A stretch of DNA of 28,977 nucleotides from Thermoplasmata archaeon (GCA_021827885.1 JAKAUD010000212.1:1-28977); one strand, 5' to 3'; shown: positions 1-9,800, numbered from the stretch's first letter. The notes: generated by a model from the letters alone, not told the origin. A program made the numbers and translations.

Positions 1-23
1 TGCGAGAAATAGTAACCTTTTCG

Positions 24-60
24 CTCGCTTTCATCCCCTATCTTGCGAAAGGGGAATTCC
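24..60. repeat. Palindromic segment resembling an IS200/IS605 end
   Basis: A 6-bp perfect inverted repeat, TCCCCT and AGGGGA, surrounds a 10-nt loop in the phrase around positions 32-55 and is followed by GAATTCCCGC. Right ends of IS200/IS605 elements typically carry a C-rich/G-rich hairpin of this kind just after tnpB. No transposase is visible because the window starts here, so this is only a resemblance. A short open frame also crosses positions 3-131 with no recognisable product. Confidence 0.3.
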
Positions 61-145
61 CGCTCACAAATGTTAAATTGCATTTTATTGTTGGCAAACT
101 AAAGGGTTTAGACAATAAAGTAATCATCTAATTTTGAATGGGAGG

Positions 146-153
146 TTTATATA
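146..153 (+). promoter_or_regulatory. TATA box of tbp
   Basis: TTTATATA is centred about 31 nt upstream of the tbp ATG at 181. With the usual archaeal spacing of roughly 25 nt from TATA centre to transcription start, the mRNA would begin within a few bases of the ATG, so it is probably leaderless. No Shine-Dalgarno motif precedes the ATG, which fits. Confidence 0.6.
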
Positions 154-180
154 CTGTATTTAAATAACCAATAGATTTAT

Positions 181-735
181 ATGAGCGAGAGAGAAAAGAT
201 CAATATAGAGAACATTGTTGCATCAACGTCACTTGCTGAGCATCTTGATTTGAGCCAGATAGCCATGGCACTTGAAGGATCAGAGTATGAACCGGAGCAG
301 TTTCCCGGTTTAATATACAGGCTAACAGAACCAAAAACTGCAGTTCTTATATTCAGAAGCGGTAAGGTCAACTGTACAGGGGCAAAGAATCTTGCAAACG
401 TTAAACTGACAATACAAACGATAATCAGCAGGCTTAAAAAGGCGGGAATTGAAGTTTATGACAATCCAGATATCGTGGTTCAAAACATCGTAGCGGTATA
501 CGATCTTGAGGCAGACCTGAATCTTACAGATATTGCCATGTCACTTGGGCTTGAAAACGTCGAGTATGAACCGGAGCAGTTTCCGGGTCTGGTTTACAGA
601 GTCGAGGAACCCAAGGTAGTCCTGCTTCTTTTTGGCTCTGGAAAGGTTGTGTGTACAGGCGCCAAAGAAGAGAGCGAAATAGAACAGGCAGTTATCAAGG
701 TAAAAAAAGAATTGCAGAAAGTTGGCCTAATCTAA
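181..735 (+). CDS. tbp: TATA-box-binding protein (TBP)
   Basis: General transcription factor that binds and bends the TATA box and recruits TFB and RNA polymerase. The 184-aa length is normal for archaeal TBP. Two direct repeats make up the saddle fold: residues about 7-93 and 98-184, each with QFPGL(I/V)YR and (F)xSGKVxCTGAK blocks. The four phenylalanines expected to intercalate in the DNA minor groove are visible at F41, F58, F134 and F151. There is no acidic C-terminal tail. The gene stands alone behind its own TATA box and is convergent with truD, with a hairpin between them whose left arm lies in the last codons. Identification is secure from the paired repeats. Confidence 0.97.
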   Translation: MSEREKINIENIVASTSLAEHLDLSQIAMALEGSEYEPEQFPGLIYRLTEPKTAVLIFRSGKVNCTGAKNLANVKLTIQTIISRLKKAGIEVYDNPDIVVQNIVAVYDLEADLNLTDIAMSLGLENVEYEPEQFPGLVYRVEEPKVVLLLFGSGKVVCTGAKEESEIEQAVIKVKKELQKVGLI

Positions 736-755
736 TTTTTCAAAAGCAGGCCAAC
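721..755. terminator. Hairpin between convergent tbp and truD
   Basis: An 8-bp perfect inverted repeat, GTTGGCCT (721-728) and AGGCCAAC (748-755), encloses the tbp stop codon. A T-rich tract follows on the plus strand (764-769), and a run of seven A (T on the minus strand) lies at 702-708 beyond the other arm. The arrangement looks like a bidirectional terminator. Termination itself is inferred; archaea often use T-tracts without a hairpin. Confidence 0.5.
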
Positions 756-759
756 AAAT

Positions 760-1959
760 TCAATTTTTTATTAGATTTAATACTTGCGTAATTAATGCCG
801 TGGCATACATCCCTCTTCCGAGGCTGAAATCCAGGCACTTTTCCCTGCATCCAAACTCCACTGGATAAAACCTGATGCTTCTAAAATTTCCCGAGGAAGA
901 AAGTTCACCTTTGCCGTTTATCTTGAACATGGACCTTTCAACCTTAAATTCATTACATGTCTTCTCAACTATTTCACCGGGAATACCATTCTGGCGTGGA
1001 GTTTCAAATCCAACCAGCGGCATAACTGCAGAGACCTTTCCCTCAAGCGACAATTTAAAAATCTTATCAAAGTTGAATGAAGTAACTTCAATAAGGTCTC
1101 CTGATATGTTGAAATATCTATCTGTCTTCTGAACTAAATCTCCCTCAAATATTTGTGATCGTGATTCTGAATATTTACTCCTGGTTTCAAGCATGCGGTT
1201 AAACATCATGGATTGAAAGGAATGGACAAACATGATCTCAAGGGTTCTTGGCAATACATCCAGTGCATCTTCATACCTCCCTCCTGAATTAAGATGAGAT
1301 ATAATTGCCCTCTCAAAATTAAGAAATTCGGGATATTCATCCAGTGCCTTCTTGTAATCCCAATCGCGGGAGAGGTTTACCCTGTATTCTTCCGTGTCAA
1401 ACTCAGGATCATAGAGGTATAGCTTAGCCGCCTGCTCAAAATTACCCCTCAAAAGCTGTTCGCCAACTTTATGTGTATTGCTGCGAGTGGTGCCAAACCT
1501 TTGCTCGCCGTACAAATTCCAGTAGCCGCCTTCTTTCGTGATAGAGTTATTTGCCATCTCGATAGTTTCATCACTGATCCCATCAAGCTTCAATTTGATC
1601 TTGAACCTATTTCCAGCCAGATCTCCCATTCTGAGCATTTTGTCTGTCTTGAAGACTTCAAGAACTTCGCAATCTGAAAGCTTTTCCAGCTGATTGGAAT
1701 ATGTGCCATTGATGCAAAAATACTGGGTAGTCACTGCCCTCTTATCCTTCGTTCCGGCGAACGTGATTCTTTTCCTGCTGATCTGGAGCATGCGTGCCAG
1801 GACAGATACAAAGCGGTTCGTGTCCCAGTTGGTTAACTTCACCTTGAGGATGGTATATTTCCCGTCATATTTTGTTTCAAAAGCCTCCGGTATTTCTTCA
1901 ACAACGAAATCTTCGGCAGAATTTTTAATTAATCCCTGCAAATTCTGTGTCTTCATCAA
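760..1959 (-). CDS. truD: tRNA pseudouridine(13) synthase TruD
   Basis: Isomerises uridine 13 of tRNA to pseudouridine. The 399-aa length fits archaeal TruD. The catalytic motif FAGTKDKRA is at residues 67-75 with the nucleophile Asp72. The N-terminal SAEDFVVEEIP block and the later NLYGEQRFGTTRSNTHKVGE block are also family hallmarks. The start is either TTG at 1959, giving a 4-nt TTGA overlap with the stop of mqnC, or the next codon, ATG at 1956, giving a TGATG overlap. Either way it is the second gene of an mqnC-truD transcription unit and is probably translationally coupled. Its 3' end faces tbp across a hairpin. Confidence 0.95.
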   Translation of the reverse strand: MMKTQNLQGLIKNSAEDFVVEEIPEAFETKYDGKYTILKVKLTNWDTNRFVSVLARMLQISRKRITFAGTKDKRAVTTQYFCINGTYSNQLEKLSDCEVLEVFKTDKMLRMGDLAGNRFKIKLKLDGISDETIEMANNSITKEGGYWNLYGEQRFGTTRSNTHKVGEQLLRGNFEQAAKLYLYDPEFDTEEYRVNLSRDWDYKKALDEYPEFLNFERAIISHLNSGGRYEDALDVLPRTLEIMFVHSFQSMMFNRMLETRSKYSESRSQIFEGDLVQKTDRYFNISGDLIEVTSFNFDKIFKLSLEGKVSAVMPLVGFETPRQNGIPGEIVEKTCNEFKVERSMFKINGKGELSSSGNFRSIRFYPVEFGCREKCLDFSLGRGMYATALITQVLNLIKN

Positions 1960-3062
1960 TTATAATTCCTTATAGTCCTGTACATATTATCTCTCTCTAC
2001 AGGTATCATGCCTATTTCCTTAACACTCTCTATGATAATTTCTTTCCTGAGATTACCAACACTCTTGCCGGTAGCAGGGATGACCTTCTCATCATAAATT
2101 GTTCCGCCCCAGTCGTTTGCCCCATACAAAAGGGCCATTTGACCCATCTGAACGCCATTTGTTAGCCATGAGGATTGTATTATGGGTAAATGTTTATTGA
2201 AAACAATTCTCGATATTGCTATATTTTTCAGCACGTCAACCCCACCTGCCCTATACTTAACAATATTTTCCTTTTCAAGTTGCGTATTGCCGGGTTCAAA
2301 GTTCCATGGTGTAAAGGAAACAAACCCGTGATATTTCTTTTGCAGCTCCAGTATTGAAAGCAGGTGTTCCGCCTTATGCCTGCTCTCTTCCACATGACCA
2401 AACATCATGGTCGCGCTTGTCCTGATTCCCAATTTATGGGCTTCTTCCATTATGCTCAACCATTCTTTTCCACTTCCCAAGGGTCTTCTTAATATCTTTC
2501 TCACCTCATCAGAAAATATCTCGGCCCCTGCCCCTGGAATAGTTTCAAGTCCAGCTTTGCGTAATGTTTCAAGAAGTTCTGGGATTGTTATCTTTTCTTT
2601 CTTAGAAATAAATGAAAGTTCTGACGTGGATAGTCCGTGAATCCCAAGATCTGGAAATTTTTCATGAAGAGTCTGAAATAGGTTTACATAATAGTCAAGG
2701 GGCAAATCAGGATTAACTCCGCCCTGTATAAGCAACTGCTTGATCCCAAACGTGTCATAAAAATGTTTTACTCTCAATACCACGTCTTCCACATTCAGCA
2801 TGTAGGCATCATCCTCTGATCCTGTCCTGTAAAATGCACAAAATTTGCACCTGACATTGCACACATTCGTATAATTCATAATCATGTTTGATACAAAACT
2901 GACCTGCTTTCCGGTAAGGCCATCGGTAATGGACCTTGCCATTCTTCCAAGGTCATTGATGTTTGCAGAATCATACATGAATACAATCTCATCGTACGAT
3001 GGCGAATCACCGCGGTTTACTTTCTTCCATATGTCAGAAAGTATACCCTCATACTGGCTCAT
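1956..3062 (-). CDS. mqnC: Cyclic dehypoxanthinyl futalosine synthase MqnC (radical SAM)
   Basis: Radical SAM enzyme of the futalosine menaquinone pathway that cyclises dehypoxanthine futalosine. The [4Fe-4S] motif CNVRCKFC uses Cys68, Cys72 and Cys75 of 368 residues. MqnC-type blocks are LLIQGGVNPDLPLDYY, RTSATMMFGHVE, FTPWNFEPGNT and the C-terminal IPVERDNMYR. The FxPWxFxPGNT block separates it from MqnE, which usually has FIPLxFxxENTPL. The expected GGGAEI loop reads GAGAEI here. It is divergent from mqnE-mqnA and overlaps truD downstream. MqnC versus CofH-like assignment rests on these motifs and on the mqn context. Confidence 0.88.
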   Translation of the reverse strand: MSQYEGILSDIWKKVNRGDSPSYDEIVFMYDSANINDLGRMARSITDGLTGKQVSFVSNMIMNYTNVCNVRCKFCAFYRTGSEDDAYMLNVEDVVLRVKHFYDTFGIKQLLIQGGVNPDLPLDYYVNLFQTLHEKFPDLGIHGLSTSELSFISKKEKITIPELLETLRKAGLETIPGAGAEIFSDEVRKILRRPLGSGKEWLSIMEEAHKLGIRTSATMMFGHVEESRHKAEHLLSILELQKKYHGFVSFTPWNFEPGNTQLEKENIVKYRAGGVDVLKNIAISRIVFNKHLPIIQSSWLTNGVQMGQMALLYGANDWGGTIYDEKVIPATGKSVGNLRKEIIIESVKEIGMIPVERDNMYRTIRNYN

Positions 3063-3229
3063 AACTTGGATATATCTAATCGTGTAATAACATTTTCTTG
3101 GAAATTTTTATTCATCAACATATGGCGGAAATCCCTTACCAAAGGACTATTTTAGGTCACATTTTATGACGGGAACCTCCAAATTCAAAAATTGGCAATT
3201 ATTAACTATTAATCTGCAATTAAGCTCTC

Positions 3230-4348
3230 ATGAATATCGGGTCATATGAATCTTCATACTGGTTTGATATAATTTCTTCAGGACACAGATTGGACTTCAA
3301 TGAAGCCAGGGAAATAATTGAAGATATGACAGTACACGAAATCATGCATCTTGCTGATCAATTGACAGGTACACAGATAGGAGACACCGTGACCTACGCG
3401 GTTTCCTATAATATAAATTACAGCAACTACTGCACAGCAAGTTGTCCAATATGTGCTTTTTACGTCCCTGCTAAACTCAAGGGCAAGTCAAGCAAGGGGT
3501 ATGAACTTTCTATAGAGGATGTAAGATCAGAGTTGAAAAAAGCGGAAAAGCTCAACCCAACTGAGATTCACATTGTTGGGGGATTTAATCCCTACCTACC
3601 GATAGAATACTATGAAAACGTTTTTCGCACTGTCAAGGAAAGTCTTCCGGAAGTGACACTAAAGGCTCTTACCATTCCGGAAATCGATTTTATTGCCCGT
3701 GAAACAGGAAATTCCATAAGGGAGGTTATAGAGAGGTTTCATGAGGCTGGAATGGATGCACACACCGGAGGCGGGGCTGAAATTTTCAATCCCGAGGTAA
3801 GAAAGCAAATTTCAACCCCGGAAAAGATATCCGGTGAAGACTGGCTTAAGGATGCTAAAATTATTCACTCTATGGGCATTCGGGGGAATTCAACAATGAC
3901 TTATGGGCATGTGGAAAACTGGGATAATATCATTGACCATATGATAAAAATCAGAGAAAACCAGAAGGAGGTACCAGGATTTCTGTCCTTCATCCCGCTG
4001 AAATTCAGTATAGAAAACACCCCCCTAAAAAAAATGGGGAAGGTGAAGCACCCAGCTTCTGGCGAAAAGGATCTTAAGGTTGTTTCCATGGCGAGGATAA
4101 TTATGGGTCAGGACATTAGAAACATCAGTGTTTACTGGGTTTCGGTTGGAAAGGGAATAGCACAGGTAGCCCTGAATGGAGGGGGCAACGATCTTGTTGG
4201 AACGGCAGTAAGTGAAAAAATCTTCGGTGCCACTGACAGAAGGGAATATACCACCATAGAAGAACTTAACAACATGGTTGAATCCATAGGAAAGATACCA
4301 GCTAGGAGAGATACTTTCTATAATATCGTCGGGAAGTTTGACAGATAA
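3230..4348 (+). CDS. mqnE: Aminofutalosine synthase MqnE (radical SAM)
   Basis: Radical SAM enzyme that adds the adenosyl radical to the MqnA product to make 6-amino-6-deoxyfutalosine. The cluster motif CTASCPIC uses Cys68, Cys72 and Cys75 of 372 residues, the same spacing as in the paralogous mqnC across the divergent promoter region. MqnE-type signatures are EIHIVGGFNPYLPIEYY, LTIPEIDFIARETG, GGGAEIFNPEVR, SGEDWL, RGNSTMTYGHVE and FIPLKFSIENTPL. It ends with TAATG, its stop sharing one base with the start of mqnA, so the two are co-translated. The intergenic region 3063-3229 must hold both promoters; no clear TATA box was singled out there. Confidence 0.9.
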   Translation: MNIGSYESSYWFDIISSGHRLDFNEAREIIEDMTVHEIMHLADQLTGTQIGDTVTYAVSYNINYSNYCTASCPICAFYVPAKLKGKSSKGYELSIEDVRSELKKAEKLNPTEIHIVGGFNPYLPIEYYENVFRTVKESLPEVTLKALTIPEIDFIARETGNSIREVIERFHEAGMDAHTGGGAEIFNPEVRKQISTPEKISGEDWLKDAKIIHSMGIRGNSTMTYGHVENWDNIIDHMIKIRENQKEVPGFLSFIPLKFSIENTPLKKMGKVKHPASGEKDLKVVSMARIIMGQDIRNISVYWVSVGKGIAQVALNGGGNDLVGTAVSEKIFGATDRREYTTIEELNNMVESIGKIPARRDTFYNIVGKFDR

Positions 4349-5082
4349 TGATTGCATTAATTGATCTAGTTCATAGTTATCCTCTCTACCATGCTCTTTC
4401 AAGCACAGAAGAAATTTCACGGGGATCTCCGCAGAAAAACCTGAAACTTGTGCTTGATGGAAATGCGGAATGTGGCATGGTTTCACTTATTGACTATTTC
4501 AAGAACAGGGATTCGCTGAACTTAATAAGTGGACCCAATATTCACAGCCGCGGAAGAACCATATCCACCATAGTGGTTTCTCGTGGTGAAAGCCTTCATC
4601 ATGGGTCAAGGATAGCTGTCACATCTCAAACCGAGACTACTTCATTTTATCTGGGACAGATATTGAAAATTGAATTTCCTCAATCTGAAATGATAAGGTG
4701 TTCCTATAATTCAGCAAAAGAACTCCTAGAAGAAGAACAATTCGCACTGGTTATCGGAGATGAAGCATTAAAAGCATACTCTGGGGATTATAGAATAATA
4801 ATGGACATAGGTCTTCATTATTCGAGATTGACATCTTACTATCCGGTATATTCCGTGATGGTTTCCAGGGACAAGATCAGCGATGAAAGGATAGGAACAA
4901 TAAACAACGCTTCTTTCAACTCATCTAAACATATTGAGGAATCTATTCTGGAAGGAGAGGAAAGAGGGTTTTCAAGAGAGCTCCTTGTTTCATATTATCG
5001 GGCGATTTCATATACCTATGATGATATCATTCGTAGAAGCATTGATTACACATACATGAATTACAAGAAAAGAATTCTTTAG
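4348..5082 (+). CDS. mqnA: Chorismate dehydratase MqnA
   Basis: Periplasmic-binding-protein-like fold enzyme (MqnA/MqnD family) proposed to dehydrate chorismate to 3-enolpyruvyl-benzoate, the first step of the futalosine route. Visible features are the N-terminal LIDLVHSYPLYHAL strand-turn (about residues 4-17, replacing the usual NxxPLxxGL), GNAECGMVSLIDY (about 38-50), TSQTETTSFYLGQIL and ALVIGDEAL, the last typical of MqnA. At 244 aa it is somewhat shorter than bacterial MqnA (about 270-280). MqnD is the alternative, but GDEAL and the pairing with MqnE favour MqnA. The start overlaps the mqnE stop by one base. No mqnB or mqnD is present in the window. Confidence 0.8.
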   Translation: MIALIDLVHSYPLYHALSSTEEISRGSPQKNLKLVLDGNAECGMVSLIDYFKNRDSLNLISGPNIHSRGRTISTIVVSRGESLHHGSRIAVTSQTETTSFYLGQILKIEFPQSEMIRCSYNSAKELLEEEQFALVIGDEALKAYSGDYRIIMDIGLHYSRLTSYYPVYSVMVSRDKISDERIGTINNASFNSSKHIEESILEGEERGFSRELLVSYYRAISYTYDDIIRRSIDYTYMNYKKRIL

Positions 5083-5116
5083 ATAAATTCAAATACGAAT
5101 TTTAACTATATTTACA

Positions 5117-6571
5117 ATGTATACAAAGAAAATCGAAAATATGGCTGAAGGAATAACTTTTGATGATGTTCTTGTAATTCCTTCCAGATCAAACATAGAG
5201 CCAAAGGAAACCGATATTAAATCGAGGTTTTCAAGGCACATTAACCTTAATACTCCTATATCAAGTGCACCCATGGACACTGTTACCGAGGCAGAAATGG
5301 CTGTGGCAATGTCAAGGTATGGTGGAATAGGAATTATTCACAGAAATATATCACGTAATGAGCAGGCCAGCCTTGTAAGGAAGGTTAAGCGCGAGGAATC
5401 TATCATTATTAGAAACGTGCATACAGTTGATCCGGCAACTCCAATAGAAGTTGTAAGAAATATAATGGAAACGAAGAAAATTAATGGTCTTCCGGTTGTT
5501 TCTGGAGAAAAGATTGTAGGAATTGTAACAAAGAGAGATTTAGAGTTTGCAACAAAAGCTATGATTACTGTTAGTGATGTGATGGTAAAAGATGTAATCT
5601 ACGCAAGTGATAACATCACACTAGAAGAAGCAAGGGAGATTCTCTACAGGAACAGGATTGAAAAACTTCCCCTGGTTGACGAGAAAAAGAAGGTTGTCGG
5701 GCTTATTACGTCGAAAGATATCACAACAAGGCATAAGTTTCCAGAGGCTACAAGGGATGAAGAAGGTCAGTTAATGGTGGGTGCATCCGTTGGCCCATTT
5801 GACATTGATCGGGCAATGATGCTCGAAAAGGAAGGCGTTGACGTTATAGTTATAGATACGGCGCATGCCCACAATTCCAATGTCCTCGAAAGCATAAAGA
5901 AGATGAGAAAAGTGATCTCTGCCGACATAGTCGCCGGCAATATTGCAACTGGAGATGCTGCTGAAGACCTCATCTCGCTTGACATAGATGCATTAAGGGT
6001 TGGCATCGGTCCCGGTTCAATTTGCACAACAAGAGTAGTAGCGGGAATAGGAGTTCCCCAGATTACAGCAATATCCAGTGTAGCTTCGGTAGCACATAAA
6101 AGCAATATTCCTGTCATAGCAGACGGGGGAATAAGATTCTCAGGTGATATTGTTAAGGCAATAGCAGCAGGCGCGGATTCTGTCATGCTTGGATCTCTCC
6201 TAGCAGGGACAGAGGAAAGCCCCGGAAACGAAATAATTATAAATGGAAGGAAATACAAATCATACAGGGGAATGGGCTCTATCGGGGCAATGCAGAAGGG
6301 TTCAGACAGGTATGGGAAATTCTCCGGATCGAAATTTGTTGCAGAAGGCGTGGAAGGCGCCGTTCCATACAGGGGGAAGGTTGAGGAAGTCCTATTTCAA
6401 CTCGTGGGAGGATTAAAATCAGGCATGGGTTATTCGGGTTCAAAAGATATTACTGAACTGAAGAATAAGACAAAATTCATAAGGGTAACAGCCAACGGGT
6501 TAAGGGAAAACCATCCACACGACGTCAGGATCATGACAGAACCTCCCAATTACCAAAATTTTTATCCTTGA
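5117..6571 (+). CDS. guaB: Inosine-5'-monophosphate dehydrogenase
   Basis: NAD-dependent oxidation of IMP to XMP, the committed step of GMP synthesis, in the cytoplasm. The 484-aa length is standard. The N-terminal [13 protein letters not shown] block is at about residues 13-25. Two CBS domains are inserted at about 95-210 ([19 protein letters not shown] and [19 protein letters not shown]). The catalytic loop GPGSICTTR carries Cys303, followed by [10 protein letters not shown] and the flap [14 protein letters not shown]. It is 34 nt downstream of mqnA on the same strand, so it may be read through from that operon or have its own weak promoter. All key residues appear intact. Confidence 0.97.
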   Translation: MYTKKIENMAEGITFDDVLVIPSRSNIEPKETDIKSRFSRHINLNTPISSAPMDTVTEAEMAVAMSRYGGIGIIHRNISRNEQASLVRKVKREESIIIRNVHTVDPATPIEVVRNIMETKKINGLPVVSGEKIVGIVTKRDLEFATKAMITVSDVMVKDVIYASDNITLEEAREILYRNRIEKLPLVDEKKKVVGLITSKDITTRHKFPEATRDEEGQLMVGASVGPFDIDRAMMLEKEGVDVIVIDTAHAHNSNVLESIKKMRKVISADIVAGNIATGDAAEDLISLDIDALRVGIGPGSICTTRVVAGIGVPQITAISSVASVAHKSNIPVIADGGIRFSGDIVKAIAAGADSVMLGSLLAGTEESPGNEIIINGRKYKSYRGMGSIGAMQKGSDRYGKFSGSKFVAEGVEGAVPYRGKVEEVLFQLVGGLKSGMGYSGSKDITELKNKTKFIRVTANGLRENHPHDVRIMTEPPNYQNFYP

Positions 6572-6585
6572 TAAAATAAAAATTC

Positions 6586-6605
6586 ATTTCATATCAAAAT
6601 GAAAT
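6586..6605. repeat. Small inverted repeat downstream of guaB
   Basis: ATTTCAT (6586-6592) and ATGAAAT (6599-6605) form a 7-bp dyad with a 6-nt loop, just after the guaB stop. It could fold in the guaB 3' end, but no T-tract follows directly. Apart from this dyad, the one at 6756-6796 and the promoter, the 272-nt interval 6572-6843 shows nothing recognisable. Confidence 0.3.
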
Positions 6606-6755
6606 TTAACTAATCAGTACATCAAGAGATATTACTATCAACATTTTATAACTAGAATAAAATTTGCATTTCATAAATTCGTTCATTCTATATCTGGCGA
6701 AAAGCGGGTATTGCCAATCCTAAATTTTAAGTTAAAAAACACACAATAGATCATC

Positions 6756-6796
6756 AAAACGCATGAGAAATGTTGACACATATTAATGTGCGTTTT
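6756..6796. promoter_or_regulatory. Dyad upstream of the thermopsin promoter
   Basis: AAAACGCA (6756-6763) and TGCGTTTT (6789-6796) form an 8-bp perfect inverted repeat. Inside it, CACAT (6777-6781) and ATGTG (6786-6790) form an alternative small stem. The dyad ends about 12 nt before the TATA box of the thermopsin gene, a position suited to a regulator site. Because the right arm ends in five T, a terminator for upstream transcripts is the alternative. Function is inferred only. Confidence 0.35.
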
Positions 6797-6808
6797 TAAA
6801 GTCAAAGC

Positions 6809-6820
6809 TTAAATAATATA
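6809..6820 (+). promoter_or_regulatory. TATA box of the thermopsin-family gene
   Basis: TTAAATAATATA lies about 30 nt before the ATG at 6844, the spacing expected for a leaderless or very short leader transcript. A GGAG at 6833-6836 is 7 nt before the ATG and could act as a Shine-Dalgarno site if the leader extends that far. Confidence 0.5.
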
Positions 6821-6843
6821 CATATATCCATCGGAGATTTACA

Positions 6844-9800
6844 ATGGATACTAAGAAAATATTGGTCATCGTAATGGCTTTGTTCATGGTTATGTCTGTT
6901 GGAGCAATTCTGAGTTTAAATCAGTCTTCAGGCTCCCACTCAGGCACACCATCACCATCGCCAAGTGTAACGGGTTCGTCAGTTCAGGGTCAGCAGCCGG
7001 TTAAGGCAACAGGTTCTGTGGCTACAGGGTCTTCATCGGCTCCTACTCAATCGCATAGAATGCAGATGTATAACCAGGTAGTTCAGTACTCAAAGGCACA
7101 CGGAATAGCACTGTCTAATGTGTATATACCTAATTACTTATCACAGAGTCGCATAACCGGCGGCCACATAACACCTGGTTATTCAATCTCTCCTGCCCCA
7201 ATGGGTATCGGAGATTATGGTCTAATGAATAAGAGTGGACAGATAGTAACCTATAATTACACTACACAGAGTTATGAGGCAGTTTTGAGCATGAATCAGT
7301 TGAACAACTTCTATCTTGCTGCAAACGATGCGCATACTGTCACTTTCCAGTTGAATGCTGTTCTTAACAATGTGGGTCTCTTTGGAACACCAAGCCAGAT
7401 GTGGACACAGAACGTAATTCTATATTCTTCGAGGACCCACCAATTGACTTTTGAGGACAATGTCTGGAATTTCTCAAGTCCTGCAGTCTATCTGACAACA
7501 AACGCAATCAACTATTCAAGTGCAGCTCAAAACGGTAAAGGGGCAACTGGAGGAGGATTCCATTATGGATATTCGCAATCATTCAACATGTCATATCCTT
7601 TCACAGTTGATCTTTACCTTAACACGTCTGTTACTGCAACTGGAAACAGTGTAGTCTGGTATAACTATACCATAGTAAGTGGATACATAAACGCAAAAAC
7701 AGGAGCCTCCAAGGGAAAAATTTCTGGAAATTATGATGAAGTTATTTTCAACTCAACATATGACCAACCCTCAACATATAGAGCACCACATCCGCATTAC
7801 TTGGTTAGCGGAACGCAGTTTACACCAACAGGTTTCATACCATATGACGCAGAAATAATGATTGGAGGTCCAGGAGGAGGAAGCACAGCAGTTATAAATG
7901 GAATAAACGGTACAATGAACCTGATGTATTATAATAACACGACAGCTTCCCCAAGTTATAAGAATGTAAGAGCTGCTTATGATATCGGTTCAGAAACAGG
8001 GGAAACTTCGGTGGGCGTTGATGTCCACAATGCAGGAGCAACAGCTTATCTTAGCTCAGGTCCTGGTTTGGTTTATGGTCTATGGAACAATACATATAGC
8101 TGGTCAAAGAAGACAGTTACCACCTCAACTTCATCCAGCACTACGTACATGTTCCTGAACAACAACGTTACAATGATGAACCAAGGAATTTATGCATGGG
8201 CTCCACTCACAAAGGCAACATCCACATTCTACCTTCCTTCAAGCACGTACCTGTATGATGCCTTACAAAACTATCATGTTCCAATTATGGAGCAGGTACT
8301 AGGCTCATCAACCGATTTAACAACAATGACGTCAATGAAGTCAATGGGCATCTACACGCCAATAATAGTCACAAATAATAGTCAGCTTACGGCCTATGCA
8401 TATAAAGGTACAGGCTCCGCGGCGAACCCATATGTAATAAATGCATCAAGCAGTACAGGGATGAATCCACTGTTTGGAGCCATTAATGATTATGAGTTCC
8501 CAACGTTCCCTGGTTTATTGATAACGAACACTTCAGACCATGTCATAGTAAATAACATGACAATGCCTGTAACATATACTGGCTTTAATGCGTTGTTAAT
8601 AAACTACTATAATTCAGTATATGGATTTGTACAACCACTCTCAAATCAGATGCAGTTACAGATTTACAACTCTTCTAATGTAAGTGTCACCAACTCATCC
8701 AATGTAAATGTCTGGTTCAGCGGTGAGTTTTATCCATACTTCTATGATGGTGCATTTGAGATTTGGAACTCAACGAATATCCAAATTTACAACAACAGTT
8801 TCGTGTCATGGGGCTCATCAATAACCGTTTACAACCCGTCAAATGTAAGTGCTAATATAACAATATTCAACAATGAGTTCATGGGTGTATCAGTAACAAA
8901 CGCATTTACACCTGCTCAAACGCAAGGAATAATTGGTGCTTCCTTTGACTTTGGCTCACAACAATTTGGCATACAGCTATTCAGCAGCCACAACCATGTT
9001 TACAGGAATGCATTCGTTACGCAAAACCCGGTTCAGAGTTACGACTTCAATATATATTGCGGAGATGTTCCAGTGGTTGCTTATAGCAATGATTCTTTCA
9101 ATGCTACAAGCGCAATTGCAGCGTCAATGAATGGTTGGAACTTAACAGGACCGCTTGGGACTTTCACTTTAAGCTCTACAGATCTCGGAAACTATTGGTG
9201 GAATTACAACGGAATCGGTTCTTACAACGATTCTGGTGCAATCACAACTGGTAACGATTCTTCACCCATCGTGTTGCCAAGCGCAGGAAACGTAACTTTC
9301 AGTGCAGTATCTGGCGCTCTTGGGCAGTTTTCTGTTAGTATGAATGGATTGATCCAGAATGGAGCAGCAGGTAGTCCTGCAACATACATGGATATCCCTG
9401 CAGGAACTTACCAGTATTCGTATGAGTATGTAAATGCATTCAGTGAAACATCATGCACGCAAGGTGCCATAACTCTATCTCCAGGAACCACTAAGCCAGT
9501 GCAGGCAATATCAAGTTATGTCCACCTGTCTTTTGCAGAAACAGGTTTGCCAGCTGCGACAACATGGACAGTAAACGTTAATGGAGCGCCTCTAACTGGA
9601 AGCATAACAACTCTATCAACAGGAGTATTGCCTGGCTCATACACATACCAAGTAGGGGGAATCTCAGGTTACAATATTGCCAACGAAACAGGCACCATCA
9701 GTGTCTCGTCAAGCCAAACAGTGAATATTGTCTTCACACCAACGCCAACTGTAACATTGTATAAACTGACTTTCACAGAAACAGGCTTGACATCTGGAAC

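Noticed and set aside
4025..4486. Minus-strand 153-codon frame over the mqnE-mqnA junction
   Set aside because: Overlaps two well-supported genes and shows no recognisable domain.
5767..6258. Minus-strand 163-codon frame inside guaB
   Set aside because: Antisense shadow of the IMPDH catalytic domain; no motif of its own.
6572..6843. tRNA or C/D box sRNA in the guaB-thermopsin spacer
   Set aside because: No cloverleaf or paired C (RTGATGA) and D (CTGA) boxes at proper spacing were found; only AT-rich DNA, two dyads and a promoter.
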